5,716 nt of DNA from Pseudomonadota bacterium. Lineage in GTDB: Bacteria; Pseudomonadota; Alphaproteobacteria; Azospirillales; Azospirillaceae. Below are positions 1-5,716 of the stretch, in pieces (the first letter of the stretch is position 1; every line of letters starts with the position of its first letter). The position numbers and the translations under genes are program-made. The notes under the pieces were generated by a model. That model saw only the letters and a list, made by a program, of their open reading frames with translations. It had not been told where the DNA came from and did not search any database. The stretch is from assembly GCA_023412175.1 (NCBI GenBank), contig JAEYOB010000227.1:1-5716 (forward strand), given 5' to 3'.

Positions 1-31
1 GGACCGTGGCGGGGGGAGGGGCGGGCGCGCC
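1..31. other. Short sequence downstream of nosZ
   Basis: These bases follow the nosZ stop codon and are almost pure G and C, with a G-run on the plus strand. No start codon, hairpin with a T-tract, or other signal can be supported. In most nos clusters nosD follows nosZ in the same direction, so this is probably the start of the nosZ-nosD spacer; that gene lies outside the window. Confidence 0.5.
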
Positions 32-1978
32 TTACGTGTTGCGCGGCTCGACGATCATACGGCCGCCCATCTCCATGTGCAGTGCGTGGCAGAACCACTG
101 GCAATAGTACCAGTGCACGCCCGGACGCTCGGCGATGAAGGTGACCGACGTGGTCTGCTGCGGGCCGATCTCCGCGGCGATGCCATAGTTGGTCAAGGTG
201 AAGCCGTGCGCCAGATCGTCCACGTCATCCATGTTGGTGATGTAGACGGTGACCTCGTCGCCCTGCTTGACCGTGAACTCCTCCAGGCCATAGGCGGGGG
301 CGCGCTGCCACATGTAGACGCGGACCTTGTTGCCGTCGCGGATGACCTTGGCGTCGTCCTCCAGCACCACGCCGTCCTTCTTGGCCTGCTGGCGCGCGTC
401 TTCCCACATCGGGTCGTCGCGGGTGAAGACGCTCTTCGGGTTCAGCTTGGAGCGGTGGACGATCAGCGTGTCGTGCGGCTCGGCGTAGGTGGGGCCGTCG
501 TGGACCAGCTTCATCTCGTCGCCGGAGATGTCGATGAGCTGGTCGTTCTCCGGCTTGGACGGGCCGACGTTCAGGAAGCGGTCCTTCGAGAACTTGTTCA
601 GCACGATCAGCCACTTGCCGTCGGCCTCCTTGGTCTGGCCCATGGAGGAGTGCTGGTGGCCGGGCTGGTAGTGGACGTCGAGCTTCTGGATGATCGGGTC
701 GACCTTCTCGCCCTTGTAGGCGCGGACCGCCTTGTCGACGTTCCACTTCACCACCTGGCTGTCGAGGAACAGCGTGGTGTAGGCGTTGCCGCGCCCGTCA
801 TAGGCGGTGTGCAGCGGGCCGAGGCCCAGCGTCGGCTCGGCCACGATCACGTCGCGCGGCTTGATCTTGTCGTCGAACAGGTCGTCCAGCTTGCGCACGT
901 CCATGACCGACACGGTCGGCGACAGCTTGCCGTTGACGGTGACATGGATGCCGTCGGGCGCGGCGTTGATGCCGTGCGGGCTGTTGGGAATCGGGACGTA
1001 GCGGGTGAAGGGCGAGCCCTTGCGGCCGTCCACCACCGGAACGCCGTTCATCATCGTGATCTTGCCGGCCTTCACGGCCTCTTCGATCCGCTTGAGATTG
1101 AAGATGACGATCCAGTCCTGCTCGTTGCCCGTCATCTCGGCGGTGGTGACGCCGCCTTCCGAGTTGTAGCAGGTGGAGAAGGCGTACTTGCCCTGGTAGT
1201 CGGCCTCGGTGTTGTCGAGGTTGCCGTCCACCCACACCTGCCAGGCCACCTTCATGGTGTCGCCGTCGATGGCGGTGAAGTGCGTGCGGTAGTTCTTCGG
1301 ATCGATGTTCTTGCCGTCATTCGGCATCGGCACGAGCTGCTCGGCGTTGGCGAAGACGTAGCCGGTGCGCGGGTACTTCTGGAGCCGCAGGCCGTGGATG
1401 GCCGAGACGTTCGGGATCTCGATGACCTTGTCGGCCTTCATGATGTCGCAGCGGATGCGCGCGACACGGGTGTTGGCCTTGTCGTTCACGAAGATGTAGC
1501 GGCCGTCGTAGGTGCCGTCGCTGAACGACATGTGCGGGTGGTGCAGGTCGCCGTTCAGCCAGTTACCGCCCTTGTTCGCGAGGAACTTCTTCGTTTCGGC
1601 GGACAGATTCTCTGTGAGGATCTTGAGGCTCTCGTTGGTCTGGCCCCAGCCGGAGGCCGAGCAGCGGTTGAACACCGGGATGCGGTGCAGTTCGCGCATG
1701 CTGGGAGCGCCGAGAATGCGCACCTCGCCCGACTGCCCGCCGGAATGGAAGACGTAGTATTCGTCGAGGTCGCCCGGCTTGACCTCATACTTCGGCTTGC
1801 CGGAGGCCGGCGTCGCCGCCCGCGCCGTCGATGCGCCGAACAGGGCATCGCCGGCGACACCGGTCACCGCGCCGCCGCCCACCGCGCCGGCAACACCGGC
1901 GAGCGCCGCGGCCTTGGCCGTTCCGCCTAGAATCTCGCGACGGTTCATGCCCGCCGGCTTGTCCTTCTCGTTCGACAT
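32..1978 (-). CDS. nosZ: Nitrous-oxide reductase NosZ, clade I (Tat-exported)
   Basis: NosZ is the periplasmic, homodimeric multicopper enzyme that reduces N2O to N2, the last step of denitrification. The 648-residue product starts with a Tat signal: NRREILGG at 12-19, a hydrophobic Ala/Gly-rich stretch, and a likely cleavage after ARA at 52-54. The beta-propeller then carries seven histidines matching the CuZ ligands: H146 and H147 (DLHHPHM), H195 (AIHG), H335 (SPHG), H390 (GPLH), H441 (PGHQHSSMG) and H502 (EPHD). The C-terminal cupredoxin domain has the CuA set H591, C626, W628, C630, H634 and M637 ([12 protein letters not shown]). The ATG at 1978 is chosen because AAGGAG lies six bases upstream (1985-1990); a second ATG ten codons in would also keep the twin arginines. 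It lies 77 bases after nosR, so the two are probably co-transcribed. Nothing is missing or broken. Motif recognition is direct; the clade assignment follows from the Tat signal and the ligand contexts. Confidence 0.98.
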   Translation of the reverse strand: MSNEKDKPAGMNRREILGGTAKAAALAGVAGAVGGGAVTGVAGDALFGASTARAATPASGKPKYEVKPGDLDEYYVFHSGGQSGEVRILGAPSMRELHRIPVFNRCSASGWGQTNESLKILTENLSAETKKFLANKGGNWLNGDLHHPHMSFSDGTYDGRYIFVNDKANTRVARIRCDIMKADKVIEIPNVSAIHGLRLQKYPRTGYVFANAEQLVPMPNDGKNIDPKNYRTHFTAIDGDTMKVAWQVWVDGNLDNTEADYQGKYAFSTCYNSEGGVTTAEMTGNEQDWIVIFNLKRIEEAVKAGKITMMNGVPVVDGRKGSPFTRYVPIPNSPHGINAAPDGIHVTVNGKLSPTVSVMDVRKLDDLFDDKIKPRDVIVAEPTLGLGPLHTAYDGRGNAYTTLFLDSQVVKWNVDKAVRAYKGEKVDPIIQKLDVHYQPGHQHSSMGQTKEADGKWLIVLNKFSKDRFLNVGPSKPENDQLIDISGDEMKLVHDGPTYAEPHDTLIVHRSKLNPKSVFTRDDPMWEDARQQAKKDGVVLEDDAKVIRDGNKVRVYMWQRAPAYGLEEFTVKQGDEVTVYITNMDDVDDLAHGFTLTNYGIAAEIGPQQTTSVTFIAERPGVHWYYCQWFCHALHMEMGGRMIVEPRNT

Positions 1979-1984
1979 GGTCTG

Positions 1985-1990
1985 CTCCTT
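1985..1990 (-). promoter_or_regulatory. nosZ ribosome binding site
   Basis: The minus strand reads AAGGAG, six bases before the ATG at 1978. It is a strong Shine-Dalgarno match and supports the longer of the two possible nosZ starts. The rest of the nosR-nosZ spacer (1979-2055) shows no convincing terminator or promoter. Confidence 0.8.
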
Positions 1991-2055
1991 CGATGTTCCC
2001 CTGGTGGGGTCTTCATGGCCCCTTGCGGGTCGTGGTCCTTCCGGCCCGGGACGGG

Positions 2056-4287
2056 TCAGGTGCCGGTGGCAGGATCGATTGCCTGCACGACGGCGCGAGG
2101 CTTCGCCTCGGCCATCGGGCCGGCGGATGGGTGGGCGTCGCGGCGCTCCCGCTTCAGGCGCTTCTGGATCATCACGGGGCACAGCCGGTCGTGGTGGTAG
2201 AGCACTTGGCAGTGGAGGCACTGGATGCATTCGTTGGGGTTGATGTGCCCTTCGGGGTGGATCGCCTGGACGGGGCATTCGTTGGCGCAGCGCCGGCAGG
2301 GGTTGCCGCATTCCTTGTAGCGCTTCAGCCAGTCGAACATGCGCAGCCGCCCTGGAATGGCGAGCGCGGCCCCAAGCGGGCACAGATAGCGGCAGAAGAA
2401 GCGTTCGATGAACAGCCCGGCGACGATCAGCGCCACGGCGAACAGGACGAACCACCACTCCCGCAGGAAATGCAGGATGATCGCGGTCTTGAACGGCTCG
2501 ACCTCGGACGCCTGCTCGGCGAGCGCCAGCGAGTACAGGGAAAGCCCGAACAGCACGAGGAAGATCATGTACTTGATCGGCCACAGGCGCTGGTGCAGGC
2601 CGAAGGGCACGGTGATCTGGCGGACGCCGAGCGCCTTGGCGACCTTGCTGGCCAGTTCCTGCAGCGCGCCGAACGGGCACAGCCAGCCGCAGAAGGCGCC
2701 CCGCCCCCAGAACAGCAGCGACGCGGCGACCGAGAACCACAGGATGAACACCAGCGGGTCCATCAGGAAGTAGTCCCAGCTGAAGTCGGTGCGCAGGGAG
2801 TTCGCAAAGGTCAGGATGTTGACCACCGAGAGCTGGGCCGTCGTGTACCAGCCGAGCCAGATCAGGGTGAACAGCAGGAAGCCGGTGCGCACCCGCCCGT
2901 AGAGTTTGGGCCGCTTGACCAGTTGATCCTGGAAAAAGAAGATGCCGGTCAACAGGGTGATGGCGACCGCGACGATGGCGATATCGAGCAGCCGGTTTTC
3001 CCAGATGCGCTGCCACAGCGGCGTTTCGGCCGGCTCCGGCTCCGCCGGTTCGGCAGCCGCCACCGGCGCCGGTCGGGCGGTCGGGCTCGCGGCCGGCGCA
3101 TCCACCTTCAGGTACTTCTCCGGCGGCTGGTAGCCGAGGTCGAAGGTGACGAAGGTCTTTTCCAGCGCGGCGACCGCCCGATGCACAAGAAGCTGGATCC
3201 GCCACGGCTCGGCCGGGTCGAACTCCGTCCCCTCGGGCAGGATGAACAGGCCGACCTCGTCGAAGACAGGCGCGCCCGCTGCGGCAAACGATCCCAGGCG
3301 CTTGTGGGTGCGATCGCGGAACCGGGTCGAGACGTCGCCCTGTATCAGTTCGAACCGGTCGAAGATGCCGCCCCGCACATAGCCCGACCCCTTGAAGGAA
3401 TAGCGCCCCATTCCGGCCAGCAGGATGGCGTGCTGGCCCGGCTTCAGGCGGCTCATCATCGACTCGTATTCGGCGTCGCCCAGCAGCGAGCGCCCGACGG
3501 TCGGGATGGTGGCAAGGGTGGCGTAGAAATCGATGAAGGCGTCGTCCGGCGCTCCGGGCTCCGGGCGGTCCTTGGCGTCCTGCCTTCCGGTGAGGTCGAA
3601 GGCCTCGTTGACTTGGCCTACCGTCAGGTGCAGCCGGCGTACGGAGCCGTCGCCCAGCAGCGTCTCCCAGTCGCTGACATCGGTCTTGGACAGGTCGAGG
3701 CTGCGGGTCACGGTCGGCGCTTCGGCCGCCGCGGGTGCGCCCAACGCCTGCATCACCTTCTTGCCGGACCGGATGATCGAGTCGCCGATGACCATCACCG
3801 TCACCGTCGCGCCCGACACGATGTCCACCGGCGGGCGGCCGGCGCTCTGGGAGGTCAGCTCAAGGACGCTCTTTCCGACATAGCCGTCGATGAAGGCGTT
3901 GATGCGCTCGGGCGGGATGCCGATCAGCACGATCGGCTCGTGGTGGTCGACCAGCTTGGCGCCCGTCACCGTGCCGTCCGGCGCCATCCCCACCATCACG
4001 TGGATCGGGCGGCCCGAGTAGCCGGTGGTGTTGACGAAATCGGAATTGAGGAATGCATGCCCCAACAGCGAGTCGCCCTTGTGGACGGGAACGACGGAGG
4101 GCTTCGCCTGGATCGGTCCGAAACGGTCGGCTCCCGGGAACAGATCCGCCGGCTGCACCTTGTTCAGGTACTGGGCCAGCTTCGGCTCTGCCGCATCAAC
4201 GCGTGCGACCCCCGCCACCATCAGCAGCGCGGCCAAGACAACACATGCGAATCGATAATTGGTAAAAAACATCGCTATCGCCTGCAT
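2056..4287 (-). CDS. nosR: NosR, membrane flavo-iron-sulfur protein of N2O respiration
   Basis: NosR is an integral inner-membrane protein needed for nos expression and for sustaining NosZ activity, probably by passing electrons to periplasmic NosZ. From the ATG at 4287 the product has 743 residues. In order it shows a signal-like hydrophobic segment (about 15-27, cleavage near VDA-AEP); a periplasmic FMN-binding domain with SGATVT at 158-163, whose last Thr is the expected covalent flavin site; an Ala/Pro/Glu-rich linker (about 392-423); about five membrane helices (near 433-452, 468-486, 507-527, 573-590, 611-627); two cytoplasmic CxxxCP motifs (C533/C537 and C632/C636); and a ferredoxin-like tail with C660, C664, C667, C671 and C687, C690, C693, C703. 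The length is close to that of known NosR proteins. The start is uncertain: an in-frame TTG at 4299 and an ATG at 4272 are alternatives, and none has a strong ribosome site. It lies first in the minus-strand nos operon, upstream of nosZ, and diverges from a ferritin-like gene. Confidence 0.96.
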   Translation of the reverse strand: MQAIAMFFTNYRFACVVLAALLMVAGVARVDAAEPKLAQYLNKVQPADLFPGADRFGPIQAKPSVVPVHKGDSLLGHAFLNSDFVNTTGYSGRPIHVMVGMAPDGTVTGAKLVDHHEPIVLIGIPPERINAFIDGYVGKSVLELTSQSAGRPPVDIVSGATVTVMVIGDSIIRSGKKVMQALGAPAAAEAPTVTRSLDLSKTDVSDWETLLGDGSVRRLHLTVGQVNEAFDLTGRQDAKDRPEPGAPDDAFIDFYATLATIPTVGRSLLGDAEYESMMSRLKPGQHAILLAGMGRYSFKGSGYVRGGIFDRFELIQGDVSTRFRDRTHKRLGSFAAAGAPVFDEVGLFILPEGTEFDPAEPWRIQLLVHRAVAALEKTFVTFDLGYQPPEKYLKVDAPAASPTARPAPVAAAEPAEPEPAETPLWQRIWENRLLDIAIVAVAITLLTGIFFFQDQLVKRPKLYGRVRTGFLLFTLIWLGWYTTAQLSVVNILTFANSLRTDFSWDYFLMDPLVFILWFSVAASLLFWGRGAFCGWLCPFGALQELASKVAKALGVRQITVPFGLHQRLWPIKYMIFLVLFGLSLYSLALAEQASEVEPFKTAIILHFLREWWFVLFAVALIVAGLFIERFFCRYLCPLGAALAIPGRLRMFDWLKRYKECGNPCRRCANECPVQAIHPEGHINPNECIQCLHCQVLYHHDRLCPVMIQKRLKRERRDAHPSAGPMAEAKPRAVVQAIDPATGT

Positions 4288-4311
4288 TTTTCTTAACAAT
4301 TATCAATTTTA
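4286..4311. other. AT-rich patch at the nosR start
   Basis: Of these 26 bases 23 are A or T, in a window that is otherwise strongly GC-rich. The patch covers the first base pairs of the chosen nosR start codon and the leader just before it, and it contains the weaker FNR-like site. It may keep the nosR translation start unstructured, ease promoter opening, or bind an architectural protein. Only the composition is directly visible. Confidence 0.5.
4293..4306. promoter_or_regulatory. Weak CRP/FNR-type box near the nosR start
   Basis: The plus strand reads TTAAC-AATT-ATCAA. It fits the FNR/NNR/DNR half-site pattern TTGAY-N4-RTCAA with one mismatch (TTAAC for TTGAC). It ends six bases before the chosen nosR ATG, too close to activate nosR from the usual -41.5 position unless translation starts further in. 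It could act as an accessory or repressing site, serve the divergent gene, or be chance in AT-rich sequence. Confidence 0.4.
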
Positions 4312-4366
4312 TGTGCCGGCATCGCTTTTGGTGCCTTAGGTCCAGGTCTGCCCGCCAAGTAAGCGC

Positions 4367-4376
4367 ATTTTACCAT
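4367..4376 (-). promoter_or_regulatory. Candidate extended -10 element for nosR
   Basis: The minus strand reads ATGGTAAAAT: a TGn extension followed by TAAAAT, five of six matches to TATAAT. It would put the transcription start near 4360, giving a leader of about 73 bases to the ATG at 4287. The perfect FNR-type box would then be centred near -31.5, about one helical turn closer than the classical -41.5. A weaker alternative -10 (CTTACT/TTACTT, about 4357-4363) would give the classical spacing. Which one is used cannot be settled by reading. Confidence 0.4.
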
Positions 4377-4384
4377 CAGGTGAC

Positions 4385-4398
4385 TTGACCGTAGTCAA
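4385..4398. promoter_or_regulatory. Perfect CRP/FNR-family box (FNR/NNR/DNR type) between divergent genes
   Basis: The plus strand reads TTGAC-CGTA-GTCAA, with perfectly complementary half-sites that extend one base further (C4384 with G4399). This is the classical recognition pattern of FNR, NNR and DNR regulators, which activate anaerobic and denitrification genes when oxygen is low or NO is present. The box lies 98 bases before the nosR ATG at 4287 and 101 bases before the ferritin-like ATG at 4499. A transcription start 41.5 bases from its centre in either direction (about 4350 leftward, 4433 rightward) would leave 60-70 base leaders, so it is well placed to serve both promoters. Site and spacing are seen; the regulator and its action are inferred. 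Confidence 0.82.
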
Positions 4399-4429
4399 GA
4401 GCACGCTGCACATTCCCCGGTACGGTCAA
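4385..4429. repeat. Nine-base inverted repeat overlapping the FNR-type box
   Basis: TTGACCGTA at 4385-4393 recurs inverted as TACGGTCAA at 4421-4429, with 27 bases between. The left arm is the left half of the perfect box plus its whole spacer. The right arm, read on the minus strand, is the same half-site with the same CGTA spacer but no matching second half. It may be a second half-site for the regulator, a leftover of a duplicated operator, or a stem in the leader RNA. Confidence 0.5.
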
Positions 4430-4483
4430 CCTGTCGCAGCCGTACAACCAACCGCTTCGGTGACGCTTTGCTGAAGCCTGATC

Positions 4484-4488
4484 GGAGG
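4484..4488 (+). promoter_or_regulatory. Ribosome binding site of the ferritin-like gene
   Basis: GGAGG lies ten bases before the ATG at 4499. The spacing is slightly long but the match is strong, and it supports this start over the ATG at 4571, which would remove the first iron-ligand helix. Confidence 0.7.
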
Positions 4489-4498
4489 CGCGGACGCC

Positions 4499-5386
4499 AT
4501 GCCGCTGTTGCACCATGAGCCCGCCGGCGAGGTGAAGACGCTGGAAGATCTCCTGGGGATCGCCAAAGCCATGGAGCGGGACGCGGTACGCCGCTACACG
4601 CTGCTGGCCAGCCTCATGGAGCGGCGGGGAGAACACGATACGGCGGCCACATTCCGGCGCCTTGTGGCGGAGGAGGAAGGCCACGTCGATGCCGTCGACG
4701 GCTGGGCGCGAACGCTGGGACTGCAGGCATCGGACGAACCGGAGTTCGAGGAGCGCCTACCGCCGGAGATCGCCACCTCGTGGCGGACGTTGAGCGAGCG
4801 GACCCGGCTGACGCCGCACCAGGCCCTGTCGCTGGCCGTGCTCAACGAGCAGCGGGCTTTCGCATTCTACAGCTACATTGCCGCCCTGAGCACGGACGAG
4901 GCGATCCGCCGCCGTGCCGAGGAACTGGCGCATGAGGAACTCCGCCACGCCGCGCTGCTGCGGCACGACCGGCGCGCGGCGTATCACCGTGAACGCCGCA
5001 GCGTGAAGGAGCAGCCTGCGCGCGCCGCTACGCCGGCCGAGATGGAGCGACTCGCCACGGCCCTCTTTTCCGCCGCAGCGGCGGAGCACGCGGCTCTGGC
5101 GGCGGCTCTGCATGCCTTCGGCGAAATCCCCGACGCCACCCTTGTGGCCCGCATTGCCGAGGAGGAAAGCTGCGTCGCCGAACCTCGGCCCGGTGACCCG
5201 GCGCGCCATCCCACCGCGTCCGACTGCCTGAGGGCGGCGTTCCGCGTATCGGAGCGTCTGGCGGAAGCGTTCGGCGACGTTGCCGAACACGCAGCGGACG
5301 AGGAGGTGCTCCTCCGCGCCCAGCACCTCCAGGAACTCGTCATCGGGCATTTGGCCGAACTGGGCGAGCGGATCGACGCGCAGTAA
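4499..5386 (+). CDS. Ferritin-like/rubrerythrin-like di-iron protein with degenerate second bundle
   Basis: This 295-residue, soluble-looking protein has no signal peptide or membrane segment. The N-terminal half (about 12-160) has the rubrerythrin/erythrin four-helix di-iron pattern: E26 in AMERDAVRRY, E59xxH62 in AEEEGH, E117 in NEQRAFAFY, and E147xxH150 in EELRH, spaced as expected for a carboxylate-bridged di-iron site. No rubredoxin CxxC domain is present, so it is not a full rubrerythrin. The C-terminal half (about 180-292) aligns by eye with the first: E196 with E26, AEEESC (E222xxC225) with AEEEGH, E252 near E117, and H284 with H150, whose partner Glu is replaced by V281. It therefore looks like a tandem bundle whose second copy has lost metal ligands. 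Family members handle peroxide or iron; the exact reaction here is unknown. It diverges from nosR across a shared FNR-type box, which suggests expression under denitrifying or low-oxygen conditions. Confidence 0.85.
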   Translation: MPLLHHEPAGEVKTLEDLLGIAKAMERDAVRRYTLLASLMERRGEHDTAATFRRLVAEEEGHVDAVDGWARTLGLQASDEPEFEERLPPEIATSWRTLSERTRLTPHQALSLAVLNEQRAFAFYSYIAALSTDEAIRRRAEELAHEELRHAALLRHDRRAAYHRERRSVKEQPARAATPAEMERLATALFSAAAAEHAALAAALHAFGEIPDATLVARIAEEESCVAEPRPGDPARHPTASDCLRAAFRVSERLAEAFGDVAEHAADEEVLLRAQHLQELVIGHLAELGERIDAQ

Positions 5387-5645
5387 GCGTTGGGTGAGCG
5401 CCGCGGCGCCCTCAAGGCCGTTCGACTAAGCTTGTTGACCTTTCAGAGCCGGCGCTTCGACCTGATGCCGGCCTGTGTGCCGGAGCTGCGTTTCATGAAC
5501 ACGCTCCGCGGGCATGTGATCGTCAAACCTATCCAGGCCGCATGCTCACAGGCATGTGCAAAGACGCTGTCCCGTGCCCGACGATAGACCGCTTGGGAAT
5601 CAGGCTCTTGCCGGATGTCGGTCTTGCGCATGGCCCGGAAACGAC
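5387..5645. other. Intergenic stretch without a convincing gene
   Basis: About 260 bases lie between the ferritin-like gene and the terminator hairpin. Two open frames of 60-65 codons occur (plus 5390-5587, minus 5443-5631). Neither has a clear ribosome site or a recognisable product, and they largely overlap each other on opposite strands. A 12-base palindrome, GCGCCGCGGCGC (5398-5409), sits just after the ferritin-like stop codon but has no T-tract, so it is at best a weak terminator. A small CCGGC/GCCGG inverted repeat with a six-base loop lies near 5469-5484. Confidence 0.5.
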
Positions 5646-5679
5646 CAAGGGCCCAGCCGATTTCCCGGCTGGGCCCTTG
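5646..5679. terminator. Strong GC-rich hairpin, probable intrinsic terminator
   Basis: A 14-bp perfect stem pairs 5646-5659 with 5666-5679 around a six-base loop (ATTTCC on the plus strand). On the plus strand it is followed by TCTTATTT, a modest T-rich tail. On the minus strand it follows the tRNA 3' end by seven bases and is followed by GTCGTTT, a weaker tail. It is best placed to end the leftward tRNA transcript, and it may also stop rightward transcription from the ferritin-like gene. Confidence 0.8.
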
Positions 5680-5686
5680 TCTTATT

Positions 5687-5716
5687 TGGCGGAGCCAAGG
5701 AGGATCGAACTCCTGA
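5687..5716 (-). tRNA. Partial tRNA gene (3' end only, isotype undetermined)
   Basis: Read on the minus strand, the last bases form a T arm with stem AGGAG/CTCCT and loop TTCGATC, then the 3' acceptor strand TGGCTCC, a discriminator G, and an encoded CCA (5687-5689). The 5' acceptor strand should therefore read GGAGCCA. The anticodon lies beyond the right edge, so the amino acid cannot be named; a G discriminator is common in several isotypes, including Ser, Asp, Asn, Glu, Gln and Trp. The strong hairpin to the left is its likely terminator. Confidence 0.9.

Noticed and set aside
77..1930. 617-codon plus-strand open frame antisense to nosZ
   Set aside because: Low-complexity Val/Leu/Asp/His-rich translation typical of the antisense of a GC-rich gene; no ribosome site or recognisable domain.
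2149..2323. Second NosR ferredoxin-like cysteine set with an irregular C-x2-C-x2-C-x9-C spacing
   Set aside because: As a disrupted cluster motif it was considered odd, but this spacing, ending in CP, appears to be usual for NosR tails, so it is not treated as damage.
1979..3205. Minus-strand open frame of nosZ continues upstream to 3205, as if a 1057-residue protein
   Set aside because: The upstream part overlaps nosR in another frame, is Arg/Ala/Pro-rich shadow sequence, and the strong ribosome site plus Tat signal fix the nosZ start at 1978.
1831..4296. 821-codon plus-strand open frame antisense to nosR
   Set aside because: It mirrors the whole nosR gene, has shadow-type composition (Arg, Asp, Gly, His), and nosR is clearly the coding strand.
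4301..4313. Possible IHF site in the AT-rich patch (TATCAA followed by a T-run)
   Set aside because: The final TTR part of the consensus is not matched, and AT-rich sequence gives such partial matches easily.
4757..5350. 197-codon minus-strand open frame inside the ferritin-like gene
   Set aside because: Fully overlaps a gene with recognisable di-iron motifs, and its translation shows no family features.
5398..5409. Palindrome GCGCCGCGGCGC after the ferritin-like gene, considered as a terminator
   Set aside because: The loop would be only about four bases with a short stem and there is no T-tract; runs of this kind are frequent in GC-rich DNA.
5390..5631. Two small open frames, plus 5390-5587 and minus 5443-5631
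   Set aside because: They overlap on opposite strands, lack clear ribosome sites, and the products have no recognisable features; chance open frames are common at this GC content.
1..5716. CRISPR arrays, insertion sequences or phage genes
   Set aside because: No regularly spaced repeats, terminal inverted repeats, transposase or integrase motifs were found on either strand.

Overview
The window is GC-rich DNA with the look of an alphaproteobacterium, possibly of the Azospirillum/Rhodospirillales type. That placement rests on GC content, a Tat-exported (clade I) NosZ and the nosR-nosZ order; no marker gene here can confirm it. The central content is the start of a nitrous-oxide respiration (nos) operon on the minus strand. 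nosR (4287 to 2056) encodes the membrane flavo-iron-sulfur protein, and nosZ (1978 to 32) encodes the periplasmic copper enzyme that reduces N2O to N2. Both genes look intact. Every expected CuA and CuZ ligand is present in NosZ, and the FMN-attachment, CxxxCP and ferredoxin-type motifs are present in NosR. The operon probably continues past the left edge, where nosD/F/Y/L would be expected.

Divergent from nosR, on the plus strand, is a 295-residue ferritin-like/rubrerythrin-like protein (4499 to 5386). Its N-terminal half is a four-helix di-iron bundle with two complete E...ExxH sets. Its C-terminal half reads by eye as a second, degenerate copy of the same bundle with several ligands lost (ExxH becomes ExxC, and the last ExxH keeps only its His).

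The 211-bp space between the divergent genes holds a perfect palindromic CRP/FNR-type site, TTGAC-N4-GTCAA at 4385-4398, almost exactly midway between the two start codons (98 and 101 bases away). A weaker site of the same pattern lies in an AT-rich patch just before nosR, and a nine-base inverted repeat overlaps the perfect box. The simplest reading is that an FNR/NNR/DNR-family regulator responding to low oxygen or nitric oxide controls both the nos operon and the ferritin-like gene.

To the right, 5387-5645 contains no convincing gene. A 14-bp perfect GC-rich hairpin (5646-5679) follows and looks like a transcription terminator. The window ends inside a minus-strand tRNA gene, of which only the CCA end, the 3' acceptor strand and the T arm are present.
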